Origin: Trichoplusia ni
Lineage: Eukaryota > Arthropoda > Insecta > Lepidoptera > Noctuidae
Direction: 5' to 3'
NCBI RefSeq assembly: GCF_003590095.1
Contig: NC_039479.1
Location: 12,276,001 to 12,340,000 of the forward strand
DNA length: 64,000 nucleotides
Positions 29,301 through 37,214 of the stretch are shown here, in pieces. The first letter of the stretch is position 1, and the number at the start of each line of letters is the position of its first letter. Position numbers and translations under genes: made by a program. The notes below the pieces were generated by a model. It saw only the letters and a list, made by a program, of their open reading frames with translations. It did not search any database and was not told the origin of the DNA.

Positions 29301-32300
29301 CTGTTTCTGTCATTTCCCACTTAAGCATAGGTACTTAAAAAGAATAACTAGACGTCACCCAACCTCCTAACAAAATCTCCTCTTCTCCCAATCGTCTTAA
29401 CACCAACTTGTGGCTTTAGGAAAACCTCAAGTACATAAAGCCGTTTGTACTCCTGTTTACACAGGCTGAGTACTGTTAAAATATTGATAGGGTCATGTAT
29501 TTCCCCGTTAACCCGCATATACCTATGAATGACATGACCTAGTTACCTACGTTTGGGCGTACATATATCTACGTATCTATCTATGTAGATATTGTATCGC
29601 CCCTTTATGAAGCTCGATCGTAATTGAGTTGGGTGATGATCAAAGTAGCATACTGGCTGTATGACGCGAGTTTTTTTTTTTCTTTTTATTTTGTTGGGAG
29701 ACTTTTGGATGTTGACGGCAATTGTAATAAGTCACCATTTTGTTGTATAATATGTGATATTATTGCCTCTTTTCTATTGCTGTTTTGGAAGATTTTTAAG
29801 CAAATATTTTGAACTGTATTACTAAAAAAGGCTGGAAATTTCGCCGTTTCTAAACATTCATAGTAATATTAAGAATATTTTTATATCCAATTCGAATAAC
29901 TACTAACTTAGTGCTAACGCGCAAACAAAAACAGTAATTTTTTTACCTGCAATTTTTCCATACCTATTATTTAAAAGGATCTTATAATGCCATCATTATT
30001 TGAAAAACAAAAGATTTTAAATAAATCGTTTCATTTCACTCTTAGCATTGCAGCTAAGGGTCTTACCGATATTAAGCTCCTTAACTGCTGTGCGTGCGGA
30101 ACGGAACGGTAATGAGCTCAGGATACGAGTATATTGACGTCTCCTTCAGCCCATTACCGTTTATTCAACGTACTATAAAATAAGCCGGAAAGCCCCGCCT
30201 AACTTCTGTTTCTGCCTGCTGGTCTAGTGAATAGTGGAACTGAGTGATTTACGAAGTTGTAGGTCCGATTCCCACTCAGGACCAATGTTTGTGTGATGAG
30301 CACTACCATTCGTTCTGTGCTTGGGTGTAATTTATGTACGTTTATCAGTTGTCTAGTACTCATCATACAAGCTTTGTTTAGTTTAAGACTAGCTGGCGTT
30401 GTGTGAAAATACAAACAACGAGGACTTGCAAGTCTACTATACCCGAAGACTTTATTTTCCAACGACCCTTGAACGCTAAAATATTGACGTATCCAACTGT
30501 CCTTCGATCGTGTAAAAAGGCTTTTGATATCGATATGCGTCGCAAAACAGGAAGCTAAATATTCTTCGTGCAGTATAGAAACTTTGTAAATATACAATCT
30601 TTGATATCGGACAGTTTTTGACGATGACGTAGCTTTATCTGAGTAAGATTGAGGTAGAAAACTGTCGCAAAAAATATTCGATCCTAGTGCAGATAGTAAT
30701 TAGGTTTGTGATTGTCAATTAAGTACATAATAATATCCTACTTAGGTACTCACTTTAAAGGATGAGATGATAAAAAGAATTGGTCAAATACTTACGACAC
30801 TTAGGATTCGGTAAATATAAGCCACTGAAAAACAAATTCTAGTGAATTTGATTTTCCGTGGCTTCGGTTAATATAATAGGGTGTCGGTTTTAAATTTTGG
30901 GTACAAAACCCTAAAAAGGGGCATAAGTTAAGAAAAGCTTTAGGAATTCCCTTTGAAATGCAAGCATTCCTTCTTTCAGAAAGCACCTAATACTGCATAC
31001 AAAACAAGGTTCACTGAACCATTTACCATTACTTTTTCCAGGCGGATAGACCGCAGCAATTCTCTAGTGGAGAGCAGCAGCGGCCTCGGGCCCTTGAGTC
31101 CTGGCGCCAGTGCCACCATCAGCTCGCTGGGAGCTCTGCAGCCCGACCTCTACACCAAGAGAGAAGCACCTCTGGTAATAGAACTGGAAGGAGCTGGACC
31201 CTCGCTCGGCAGGATCCATCTGCGCTTGAAGTATGACTTCGATCGCTCTGATTTGGAAGTGCATCTTATTGAAGGTATGAACCTAGCTGAGATTGTGAAA
31301 TCTCAGCTATAGACAATTTTTTTTCGAAATTCAATGAAATCCGTGGTCCATTTTAGAAACCTATTAGAGGAAGTACCCAAACATCATTCCAAAAACGTTT
31401 TTTAAGTTTACTTTAAGATTTCCAATTATTCTCTGCATGTAGGCATCCCAACTAGTGCAGAACCCTTTGTTAAAAGTATTTATGTAGCTAGATAGTTAGA
31501 TAACTTGCTCAAGTCTTCACGACAAAGCCTATAATATTATTTACCGAGAAGACTTGGGATGAACTTCTATTGTCCGAAACATAGCTAGCTAACAAGTTGT
31601 TTCGTTGAATATTTGAAAGTTTGAAACTCAGCTCGTTGTCGGGAGGAATACAACCACATGTAGTACAGTTACGAACTCCCATATTATATTCATGGCTCAT
31701 GCTGTGGTTCCATTGTATTGGACAGCTATAACTTTTGGAGAGCGTGGTTCGTTGGACGGGAGACTAATAAAAATGGTTAGTAAATAGAGCTTTTTAGTCT
31801 TATTTGGAGTGGGCTATCTATTTATTTGTAACCCGTAAAGGGTAAGTAGGTAATAAATGTTGTTTTCAGAAGTTAGACACGGTGCTAACTTGTCTAGTCC
31901 AAAATTAAATACCAACAAAAGTTATTTTTAGCTATCTATCTATGATTGGTGAGTCGTTTCCATTCTATTAATAGCCATTGATCGATAAATTTTTGTGTGT
32001 CGTCACATAGTAGGTAGCCATACCTACGCTACCGTTCTGCTTTGATCAAACTTTCTGAAAAACAGAACATTAGCAATGGCAAACATATACTTACAAATAC
32101 CCTAACCAACTGCAAAATCGTATCTAGGATCTTGAAGTGTAATTAAATTTTATGCTTATCATATAGGTACCTAAGTACCATCGTAATATGTGGTAGGTAG
32201 CCTTTGTTAGCTTGTGACAAAGGACTTCAGTTGAGACCAAAACTATTCGAGCAATCGCGATAAATTTATCTGTTAATCGTTGGTGACAATGCAATGAATT

Positions 32301-34137
32301 ACCATATACTTAGAATGTTCTGAAAACATATTAAACTGAATTAATCCCAAATTCCAGCTCACGACCTAGCTGGTTACGAAGCAGGCGGCTTCAATGACCC
32401 ATACGTTCGTGTCACGTTACTGCCTGAAGTGGACACTCGAGTGCGTCAGACGCCAGTGCACCGGAACGAGGCGAATCCGTTCTTCGACCAACACTTCAAG
32501 TTCCCCGTGTCGCATGATGAGCTGTCTGATAAGACGCTGTTGCTACAAGTGTTTGATTATGACAGGTAATTAAACAGGACAGCAAATAAACATTGAAACT
32601 TCGATTCGATTTAAAATATATATTACTCTCAGACCCGAATTTTCAATCGCCAGATAACTTTTATCTGAGGAATAAATATGGCCGTTTGACATATTTTCTA
32701 TACAAAAGCTGTCAAAACGTCAAACTTATTCGTCAAATAAAAGTTATCAGACGATTGAAAAATCGGCCCTTAATCTATAAACGTGAAAATTACTGTTAGA
32801 TACTTCTTGATACTCGGAAGAATTCAGTCCGTTCGTTACATCGTCCCACTTAGTTACATCGTAAGCTAAGAAATAGAATAATTAGTTTTATCTCAAGCAG
32901 GCCGTTTTCCAGGCACTTTTAAAACTTCACAGTAATGAGGAAAAACGGGCAAGATTTCCATAAACATATAAAAAACTACGCCTGCATATTCTGACCCTTT
33001 AAGTAAACCATCCCCATTTAATTTCCAGGTTCTCTCGCAACGAAGTTATGGGCTCTGCTAAAGTCCCTCTCTCCCGCGTGGAAGTAGCCGGGGGAGCAGA
33101 AGTGTGGGCTGAGCTGTCGCGAGAGCGGCGACCACCAGAGGAGCTGCAGGAACTGTTGCTGTCTCTATCTTACCTACCGTCAGCTGAACGACTCACCGTC
33201 GTTGTACTGAAGGCAAGGAATCTGCTGCCGCCGCAAGAGGGGAAAGATGCTTTAGGTAGATATATGATAATTAAATCAATACCTTACCTTACATTAGCAT
33301 CGCTATAGCAACGCAGAAAAATTGAGCTTTCGTAACTGGTCTCGCAAAAAAAGACAATTTTTTTTAACCAGATCCCTCAAGGTGCTTAAAATGTCTCGGT
33401 TTTGTTACTAATAGGTATTTTCCGACTTAAAACTTACAGATGTATATGTCAAAGTATACCTGCTGGTGAATGGCAAGCGCGTGAAAAAGAAGAAGACAAA
33501 TAGGAAAGAAATCAACAGCCCCGTGTGGAACGAGGCTCTATCCTTCAGCTTGCCCTCTGCTAATCTACAAGAGGCTTCCATTGAGGTAAAGTTACTAAGT
33601 CCATAAATATTAATTGCGAGGGAGATACACAAGTACGTTTTAATCGCTAAAAGTGTAAAAGTGGTTAGGCCGGATGAAAGAGTCGGTAAAAAAACTCCAT
33701 GAACACTGTCTGATTTTCAAGGCTACTTAATAGGAAGAATCAAATACTAAAACGTAGTAAGGTACTATTGGAACAGGACAGGACAATATAAGTTAGTTTT
33801 TGTTATATAGAACATTCGAAATTCTCAGTTAACAAAGAATAAAGTTAAGAACCCACTTCTTTGGTAAGATTTACCCTGAATATTGCACATTTGCAAATGA
33901 CTTCGCAGACAAATATTTGTTCCATTAAAATCCAAAATAGATAAGGGCATCCTTGCTTTTTCCGTTCTTAAAAATCTCAATTGTTATCAGGTATGCGTGG
34001 TGAGCGGCGGCAGCAGCGGGCTGGTGGTGGGCTGGTGTTGTGTGGGCGGCGCGGAGCCGGCCGCCGAGGGCCGCCACTGGGCGCAGATGGCGCACGAGAC
34101 ACGCAAAGCCGTCGCCATGTGGCACACCCTCAGATAG
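2243..34137 (+). CDS. Syt12: Synaptotagmin 12-like tandem C2 protein (whole gene, 9 exons)
   Basis: Exons: 2243-2398, 4926-5058 (tentative), 8562-8708 (start tentative), 23210-23442, 31042-31274, 32358-32565, 33029-33255, 33440-33585, 33991-34137. From exon 4 on, every junction is GT-AG and phase-consistent. The last six exons encode a Ser/Pro-rich linker, C2A (from GRIHLRLKYDF through NDPYVRV and FDYDRFSRNE) and C2B (from LTVVVLKARNL through the polybasic NGKRVKKKKT to HWAQM and AMWHTLR). The C-terminal HWxxM...WHTL signature is that of synaptotagmins. Compared with rat Syt1 from memory, two C2A calcium aspartates are glutamate, and C2B loop 3 (LDYD in Syt1) reads VVSGG, so calcium binding should be weak or absent, as in Syt12. 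I see no transmembrane segment in any exon found. Expected role: a membrane-trafficking or exocytosis adaptor acting through phospholipid and SNARE contacts without calcium sensing. Syt-alpha or Syt-beta are less likely alternatives. Confidence 0.8.
3142..3262 (-). repeat. tRNA-derived SINE remnant
   Basis: Read on the minus strand, it contains GGGTTCGATCTCC, close to the RNA polymerase III B box GGTTCGANTCC, preceded by an A-box-like stretch (ATGGTTATAG) about 40 bases upstream. This is typical of tRNA-headed SINEs. It does not fold as an intact tRNA. Confidence 0.5.
3724..3870. mobile_element. 147-bp MITE with 27-bp inverted ends
   Basis: The left end (3724-3750, GGGGCCCATTTAGACGAT) and the reverse complement of the right end (3844-3870, GGGCCCGTTTAGACGAT) agree over about 27 bp with a few mismatches. 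A possible TTA target duplication flanks it but overlaps the repeat edge. The short frames here on both strands are by-products of the element. It carries no transposase. Confidence 0.8.
4243..4443 (+). repeat. dispersed repeat A, copy 1 (truncated)
   Basis: Shares CCAACTATGTTGGGGT, the GACCTCCTCAACCCA block, the TAGACTGGTTGTCAGAC block and the GGGACCCACAATTTAAC block with copies at 6879 and 13148. It lacks the 3' third of the longest copy. I recall the family as common in moths but cannot name its class. Confidence 0.85.
4926..5058 (+). CDS. Syt12: Syt12-like exon 2 (tentative)
   Basis: After the acceptor tttacag, the frame continues from exon 1 as NVLDKCKPGDISPRPTCRTS and on through ESQSGLSSQ, which reads as coding. 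The frame hits TGA eight codons later (5077-5079), so a donor must precede it. No good GT donor exists. The best fit is ATATCCTAT at 5059, close to the U12-type AT-AC donor consensus ATATCCTTT. An alternative is a terminal exon of a short isoform. Confidence 0.5.
5050..5397 (-). pseudogene. unrecognised 115-codon frame with two hydrophobic segments
   Basis: The frame overlaps the end of Syt12-like exon 2 on the opposite strand. It has a hydrophobic stretch (LFFIYVIEAVTVTAYVEWV) and a second (MFCWWSFAVLFAFFVNSPFE) followed by DPVDKFL. This ending loosely resembles the last helix and (F)E(x)P..(E)K(L)L tail of insect NRF-6-like acyltransferases. That resemblance is weak, from memory and unaligned. 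An in-frame stop lies just upstream of the Met and there is no clear promoter, so a gene fragment or chance frame is likeliest. Confidence 0.2.
5840..5975 (-). repeat. SINE remnant
   Basis: The minus strand reads GTTGGTCTAGTGGTTCGATTC, an A-box-like TGGTCTAGTGG fused to GTTCGATTC, at the head end. A decayed tail runs toward lower coordinates. The boundaries are approximate. Confidence 0.45.
6879..7232 (+). repeat. dispersed repeat A, copy 2 (longest)
   Basis: About 354 bp, starting CATCATCGGCC and ending in a CACGAGCTCCTCC tail. It includes every block seen in the other two copies plus a 3' section (CCGCGTCAAGCATAGC). No open frame, no pol III box and no clear terminal inverted repeats were seen. 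Confidence 0.85.
8562..8708 (+). CDS. Syt12: Syt12-like exon 3 (5' limit uncertain)
   Basis: The 3' part is secure: ARTPSISSQSSLDSGTSRAT ends in phase 0 at gtgagt and joins exon 4 in frame. Upstream in the same frame there is a TAG at 8559-8561, so the acceptor lies at or after 8561 (gatag|GAG), or is a later AG or AC such as 8574. The strongest polypyrimidine acceptor (cctccag at 8534) leads to stops in all three frames unless an indel is present. The overlapping frame ending FHIIPEQP is the alternative reading. Confidence 0.6.
9001..9118. mobile_element. MITE family B, complete copy
   Basis: Left end GCCACATCTTAAAGTAAT (9001-9018) is inverted at the right end as ATTACTTTAAGACGTAGTGC (9099-9118). 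The interior GTGTGGAAGAGAGATGCC block recurs at 21781 and 29132. It is non-coding. Confidence 0.8.
10783..10920 (+). repeat. CATGAACCGT-family fragment
   Basis: Contains GTACCCAAAGGGTAAAA, a CTATTACTATCGCTCTTCTG block, a GTCCGTCTGCCCGTCT stretch and GCATGAACCGTTATATAG. The same order of blocks occurs at 28358-28480, and the terminal block alone at 10170 and 14425. Probably the 3' part of a moth retroelement. Confidence 0.6.
11436..11627 (-). repeat. SINE-like repeat
   Basis: The minus strand carries GCAGGTTCGATCCC at about 11590-11603, an exact-looking pol III B box, followed by a degenerate body. The 63-codon frame across it is incidental. Confidence 0.45.
13148..13484 (+). repeat. dispersed repeat A, copy 3 (diverged)
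   Basis: Matches copy 2 through the TTTTACAAAGAGCGACTGCCT block, GGGACCCACAATTTAACGTG and the CTTAACC(A/T)GTGATCG block, with many substitutions. This copy appears older than the other two. Confidence 0.75.
14425..14480 (+). repeat. CATGAACC-family short fragment
   Basis: Contains CAGGCTGTATCTCATGAACC followed by a diverged tail, matching the terminal block of the copies at 10783 and 28358. Confidence 0.55.
15032..15250 (+). repeat. RTE-like 3' tail, near complete
   Basis: Begins ACTAGCTGTTGCCCGCAACT, then CGTCTGCGTGG. It ends with CAAACAAACAAACTCTTCAG and TTTATATATTAGTATAGAT. This start and end is the familiar signature of a truncated moth RTE-type non-LTR element, a class assignment from memory. 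Confidence 0.7.
16192..16226 (+). repeat. RTE-like tail, truncated
   Basis: Holds only the opening signature ACTAGCTGTTGCCCGCGACT and TGTCTGCGTG. Downstream sequence does not follow the 15032 copy. Confidence 0.6.
17510..17670 (+). repeat. RTE-like tail, variant
   Basis: Starts CACTAGCTGTAGCCCAGGAC with CGTCCACGTGGA. It later has GGTTCAGTAGGATTGGCGTG, AAGCGAGACAGACAGACAGA and an AT-rich end. It looks like a related subfamily of the element at 15032. Confidence 0.6.
18443..18500. repeat. perfect 21-bp hairpin with 5-nt loop
   Basis: The left arm 18450-18470 (CTGACTATCACCGTTCCTGA + G) is the exact reverse complement of 18476-18496, around the loop ATGCA. Four further pairs (18443-18446 with 18497-18500) form past a three-base bulge. 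The right arm resembles the GAACCGTGATAG block of the CATGAACC repeat family, so it may be a fold-back of that repeat. A small-RNA hairpin is possible but unsupported. Confidence 0.9.
20245..20580 (+). repeat. non-LTR-like tail with ACAGACAA tandem array
   Basis: The body contains the motif AATTTGAATGAAATTTATTCAG and its diverged repeat near 20456. It runs into four or more tandem ACAGACAA units at about 20507-20538. Such CAGACAAACAG arrays end many moth non-LTR fragments. Confidence 0.6.
21761..21847. mobile_element. MITE family B, truncated copy
   Basis: Left end CTACCACGTCCTGAAGTA and the GTGCAAGAGAGATGCCGCTC interior match the family. The right inverted end is missing. Confidence 0.65.
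23210..23442 (+). CDS. Syt12: Syt12-like exon 4
   Basis: Acceptor ttccccag, then phase 0 through SHRGSSPAIRTFAPDGRTLE, followed by a Pro/Ser/Ala-rich low-complexity linker ending in PPR. The donor is gttagt with phase 2. Codons are strongly GC-biased. There is no domain; it is the disordered linker ahead of C2A. A run of ten C lies just upstream (23159-23168). Confidence 0.85.
27341..27662. mobile_element. 322-bp MITE with 39-bp near-perfect TIRs
   Basis: The ends 27341-27379 and 27624-27662 are inverted copies with one mismatch in 39 bp (start GTGATTTTTTGGTCGTCTTA). The interior is AT-rich apart from a roughly 50-bp very GC-rich block at 27507-27555 containing GCCAATGG. There is no transposase frame. 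Low arm divergence suggests a young insertion. Confidence 0.9.
28358..28480 (+). repeat. CATGAACCGTGATA-family copy
   Basis: Opens TAGGGTTCGGTACCGTAAGA, then CCCCTATTATTGAGAC and ATCTCATGAACCGTGATACG. Same block order as 10783-10920. Confidence 0.65.
29128..29220. mobile_element. MITE family B, copy 3
   Basis: Interior GGTGTGGAAGAGAGACC and right end ATACTTTAAGACGTGGTGG match the family. The left inverted end is lost. Confidence 0.65.
30218..30345 (+). repeat. tRNA-headed SINE
   Basis: A-box-like TGGTCTAGTGAATAGTGG and B-box-like GGTCCGATTCC are spaced as in a tRNA head. They are followed by CACTCAGGACCAATGTTTGT and a TTCTGTGCTTGGGTG body that also appears, diverged, at 48785. The 132-codon minus-strand frame over this area (30199-30597) is incidental. 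Confidence 0.65.
31042..31274 (+). CDS. Syt12: Syt12-like exon 5 (linker and start of C2A)
   Basis: Phase 2 in and phase 1 out, with acceptor tttttccag and donor gtatga. It encodes RIDRSNSLVESSSGLGPLSP, more linker, then C2A strand 1-2 sequence GRIHLRLKYDFDRSDLEVHL. Confidence 0.9.
31275..32357. other. Syt12-like intron 5
   Basis: 1.1 kb of AT-rich DNA between gtatga and attccag. No repeat or gene was recognised. Confidence 0.6.
32358..32565 (+). CDS. Syt12: Syt12-like exon 6 (C2A core)
   Basis: Phase 1 in and phase 2 out. It carries GYEAGGFNDPYVRV (loop 1: Syt1 Asp172 is Glu here, Asp178 kept), NEANPFFDQHFKF, and ends at QVFDYDR (Asp230 and Asp232 kept). Confidence 0.93.
32632..32769. mobile_element. 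about 138-bp MITE in Syt12-like intron 6
   Basis: The left arm (ATTTTCAATCGCCAGATAAC, then TTTTATCTGAGGAATAA) and the right arm (TTATTCGTCAAATAAAAGTT, then ATCAGACGATTGAAAAATCGG) are inverted copies over about 45 bp with scattered mismatches. It occupies nearly a third of a 463-bp intron without disturbing its splice sites. Confidence 0.85.
33029..33255 (+). CDS. Syt12: Syt12-like exon 7 (end of C2A, start of C2B)
   Basis: Phase 2 in and phase 1 out. It starts FSRNEVMGSAKVPL (Syt1 Asp238 position is Glu), contains the inter-C2 linker, then LLLSLSYLPSAERLTVVVLK and ARNLLPP, the C2B opening. Confidence 0.93.
33440..33585 (+). CDS. Syt12: Syt12-like exon 8 (C2B polybasic strand)
   Basis: Phase 1 in and phase 0 out. 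DVYVKVYLLVNGKRVKKKKT keeps the polybasic patch known to bind PIP2 and partner proteins in Syt1, followed by NSPVWNEALSF. Confidence 0.93.
33586..33990. other. Syt12-like intron 8
   Basis: 405 bp from gtaaag to tatcag with nothing recognisable inside. Confidence 0.6.
33991..34137 (+). CDS. Syt12: Syt12-like exon 9 (C2B end and stop)
   Basis: Phase 0. VCVVSGGSSGLVVGW replaces the Asp-rich calcium loop 3. HWAQMAHETRKAVAMWHTLR then TAG gives the family C-terminus. Codons are strongly GC-rich. Confidence 0.93.
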   Translation, partial: VCVVSGGSSGLVVGWCCVGGAEPAAEGRHWAQMAHETRKAVAMWHTLR

Positions 34138-36280
34138 ACTGCCCATAGCTCGTGGTTACACCTCGTCTAGTTCATCCAAGACCGATTTATGCATGTATAT
34201 GCACTTATGCAACTCTTGTTAAGTCTGTCCTTCTGTAGATATGACTGTTGTATAGTTAGCATTGGCGTCATAGAGATTAAATGGGTGTGGTATGGAAGAC
34301 TAAACAAAATAACTAAGAAAGAACGCTTTTAAACCTCAAATAGTAAGAAACGGTTGGATGTTAAAAGTATGGAGGCATTTAACTCAAAATATTGATTTGG
34401 TCTAAGGGTAGACAACTAAGCACGGGTACACGTTTCTAGATAGGTAGGTAGGTAGAAAATATAGAATCCAACATTTTTGCAATGCAGAATATTTGTTTTC
34501 ACAACATCCCACATTCTAACACACGAAGCTTAGAAGTTAGACGCATACGGAGTATTTTTTAACCACTAATATATATCAATGTGTATTGTTAGCTATGTAG
34601 TTCAATGTGTCGAGTAGGTACTTAAACATTAATCCCTATGACGTCACTGAATCACCATTATACCTGTTACTTGTCTACAAACTATAGTAGTCATTTCAAT
34701 ATAACAATAATCTACATTATAATAATTATCCTATACTAGTATACTTATAGGTACTTCGTATCTGGTCGCTTCAGTATACAGCCAAAGATTGGCATATTTT
34801 AATAACTGTGTAGATGCAATACGTGTAACATGTTCAATATTTAATAGCTTCATGAATTCGTCTAATCGTCGTGTCACGGTTCCCTATCTTGAATCTTACA
34901 ATAGTTGTACTTGAATGTCATTAGTCATTGATATAACATGTTATTGATATCGAAATATTATCGTAACTATGTAAGTGTTTGCGGTTTTATGTGAGTACTT
35001 AGTTCTTATCAATAATGTCAAGTTTAAATGCATTTTTTCTATTCAGTGCTATTAGTGAGCGTGGCTAGACGGCAAAATAATTGTTTTGAGGTTTACTTTC
35101 GATTATGCACTTAATGTGGGTAGGCAACGTTTATTTAATCGAATGCCTCTAGTTGTACCTTGCCATAAATAGACAGAAATTAACGAAATGTCTCGAGCCT
35201 AATTTTTGGAAATAGATAGTGAAAACCTGTAGCAACAGTATACCTATCTACTATAGCAAGAGTTACCGTCAGTCCGGATTACCCCGGCTTTTCCATAGTT
35301 CAGAGGGGATCCCAGGAACTTCCGGAGGGGGAATATATTTGTCATACAGGTTTAAAAAGTTAAGAATCGTCTTAAAATTAAGACAGCATGTTTTAAAAGC
35401 AACAACTGTTGACGTGACCAGGGTCCTGGGCTCCGAGAATCCGGGGTTTCCACGTCTGGTACTGGTTGCCAGTTTGCCAGTTAGAGATGGCAACCCTTAT
35501 TATAGCTGTCTATATTGAGGGCAAGGTTTACTTAGTATCTACATAGAACTGTAAACACTGAATAATAAATGTTATTTATGAAAGTTATAAACTATCGCTA
35601 CACAGCACTGATTATAGAGGTACCTAATGTAGATAATCCGCTAGATTTATCGCTCACCGATAAACTAGTGAGATGTCATGTGAGCGTGTTCCAATGTCCC
35701 CACGTTTAGGGTATATAAATAAGTTTAATGTCCCCTTATGAAGACTTGACTTGTATTACACTCCCTGCCTTCTGTACTGTCCAATCTCAACTGTGGGCTC
35801 TAACTTCATATATATGTATAAATATTATAACAAATGTAGTAGAAACATATTTATCTTGTTAAAACTTTACATAACTCCTTACTGTTCTCGAGGAAAAAAA
35901 TATTGAGCTTTTGGAACACCCAAAGAAAAATCTTATGAATATATAGAGGTTTATATAAGGCGTTAATTTTGGAAAAGTTTTTTTTTGTATATTTATCCAG
36001 ATGATGTGGTGTATTCTCATGTTCTGTACTATCACGTGTGCCCACAGTTATCCTGTCACATAACTAGTTATTAATACTTAGTAGTCATTCAATAGAATGA
36101 ACTCACGTCAGTTCGAGGGTTTTATAAATTATATCGAATTTTATTCCAAAAATATACGTACATATTTTTATCTAAGTGTACCTATCTGTGTGAAGAGGTA
36201 TTTTAATTTTTATTTTCTTTACAATGTCTGAATAAAATGTCTATTTGTAAGATTAAAAATGTTGTTTCATTTTCAATAAA
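34138..36280 (+). other. Syt12-like 3' UTR region with poly(A) candidates
   Basis: AT-rich sequence with AATAAA at 35564-35569, 36231-36236 and 36275-36280. A GGTA microsatellite sits at about 34441-34455. A GC-richer block at 35265-35500, unlike its surroundings, has frames on both strands but no recognised protein and may be an old insertion. Confidence 0.5.
36275..36280 (+). terminator. candidate poly(A) signal, Syt12-like gene
   Basis: AATAAA, the last of three in the 3' region. It is 30 bp from the opposing signal of the convergent gene. Which of the three is used cannot be read from sequence. Confidence 0.4.
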
Positions 36281-36309
36281 AGTCCAAAATACAATATTTT
36301 AAAGTATCA

Positions 36310-36315
36310 TTTATT
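36310..36315 (-). terminator. candidate poly(A) signal, ZFC3H1-like gene
   Basis: TTTATT on the plus strand is AATAAA on the minus strand. I saw no other copy between here and the stop codon at 37112. Confidence 0.45.
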
Positions 36316-37111
36316 AAAATAACTTTTTACATGTGTACAATATTTTAAAGTTCAATAATAAAAAATAATATAAAGTTTGATATATTTTACGTAACACAAA
36401 ACACGTTACCAGATACGTCTTCGCTGTCCCGTAGTGTCGTACGAATACCAGAGTCCAGAGCACTACAAATGCACTATTAGAAAGTTACTCGAAACTTACC
36501 ACCAAAGCCGATGCGACGGAGATACACGACCAAGCGCCAACTAAAATTGTATAACACCATGTTATTGCGAGCCAGACTCCAAAATAACGTACTCAAACAA
36601 TGCCTTCACCTCAAACACTGCTGGGTAGACATGCCAAGAGAACCGTAGAAAACCAATTATATATTATAAGTAAATTTTAAGAGCTGTAACCCTATACTTA
36701 TTGGTAAATGCCAATCAAGTGACACAATTTAAAATCACAGAAGTGCTTATATTTATATTTAAAACTATTTTAAAATGAGATCAAACATTTTGCTATTGTC
36801 ATACGGGCAGCATTTGATACATTTATGTGGAACAAAACATGGATTTAAATGACGGCAGTAACCGCATCAGTAAATTTATAGAATGTCATGCAAAAATACA
36901 ATAAACGCACTACAAGATGGAATTGGGAATATCAAAGTTAATATAAAATCCAGATCTTAGCACAAATTCTAAATCACAGGTTACAAAATGTAGGTTTGCT
37001 AAAAAGATGTATACTTTACACATCGCTGTGGAATCCTGTGCTGTCGGGGCAGGGGAAAGGATGGGATCAGTCCAGTGTGTTTGTGTGGGTGGGTATGTGC
37101 GTGTGTGTGAG
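36316..37111 (-). other. ZFC3H1-like 3' UTR region
   Basis: 800 bp of AT-rich sequence downstream of the minus-strand stop. A GT-rich stretch at about 37078-37110 directly follows the stop. No other gene was seen. Confidence 0.5.
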
Positions 37112-37214
37112 TTATTTTGTACGGGACTTCGTATGTAGGTATTTGCAGTCGGCATCCTTGCACTCGCCTCCGACTTCGAAGGGGCAAAGGATCGCGTTCG
37201 GGTCACCCTCCCAA
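37112..37214 (-). CDS. ZFC3H1: ZFC3H1-like exon 6 (zinc finger)
   Basis: Phase 2 in. It encodes WEGDPNAILCPFEVGGECKD, then ADCKYLHTKSRTK and TAA. The finger spacing CX7CX4CX3H equals that of human ZFC3H1. Frames on the plus strand here are shadows. Confidence 0.9.

Larger units (their letters stand above)
23443..31041. other. Syt12-like intron 4 (7.6 kb)
   Basis: Contains a long-TIR MITE (27341-27662), a CATGAACC-family copy (28358), MITE B copy 3 (29128) and a SINE (30218). The remaining frames, including about 110 codons at 24334 and at 25867, show no protein character. Confidence 0.6.

Noticed and set aside
30218..30290. Possible tRNA gene
   Set aside because: A and B boxes are present but the arms do not pair as a cloverleaf and a SINE body follows.
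30199..30597. 132-codon minus-strand frame
   Set aside because: It runs across a tRNA-headed SINE and unrelated intron DNA and shows no domain, so it is incidental.
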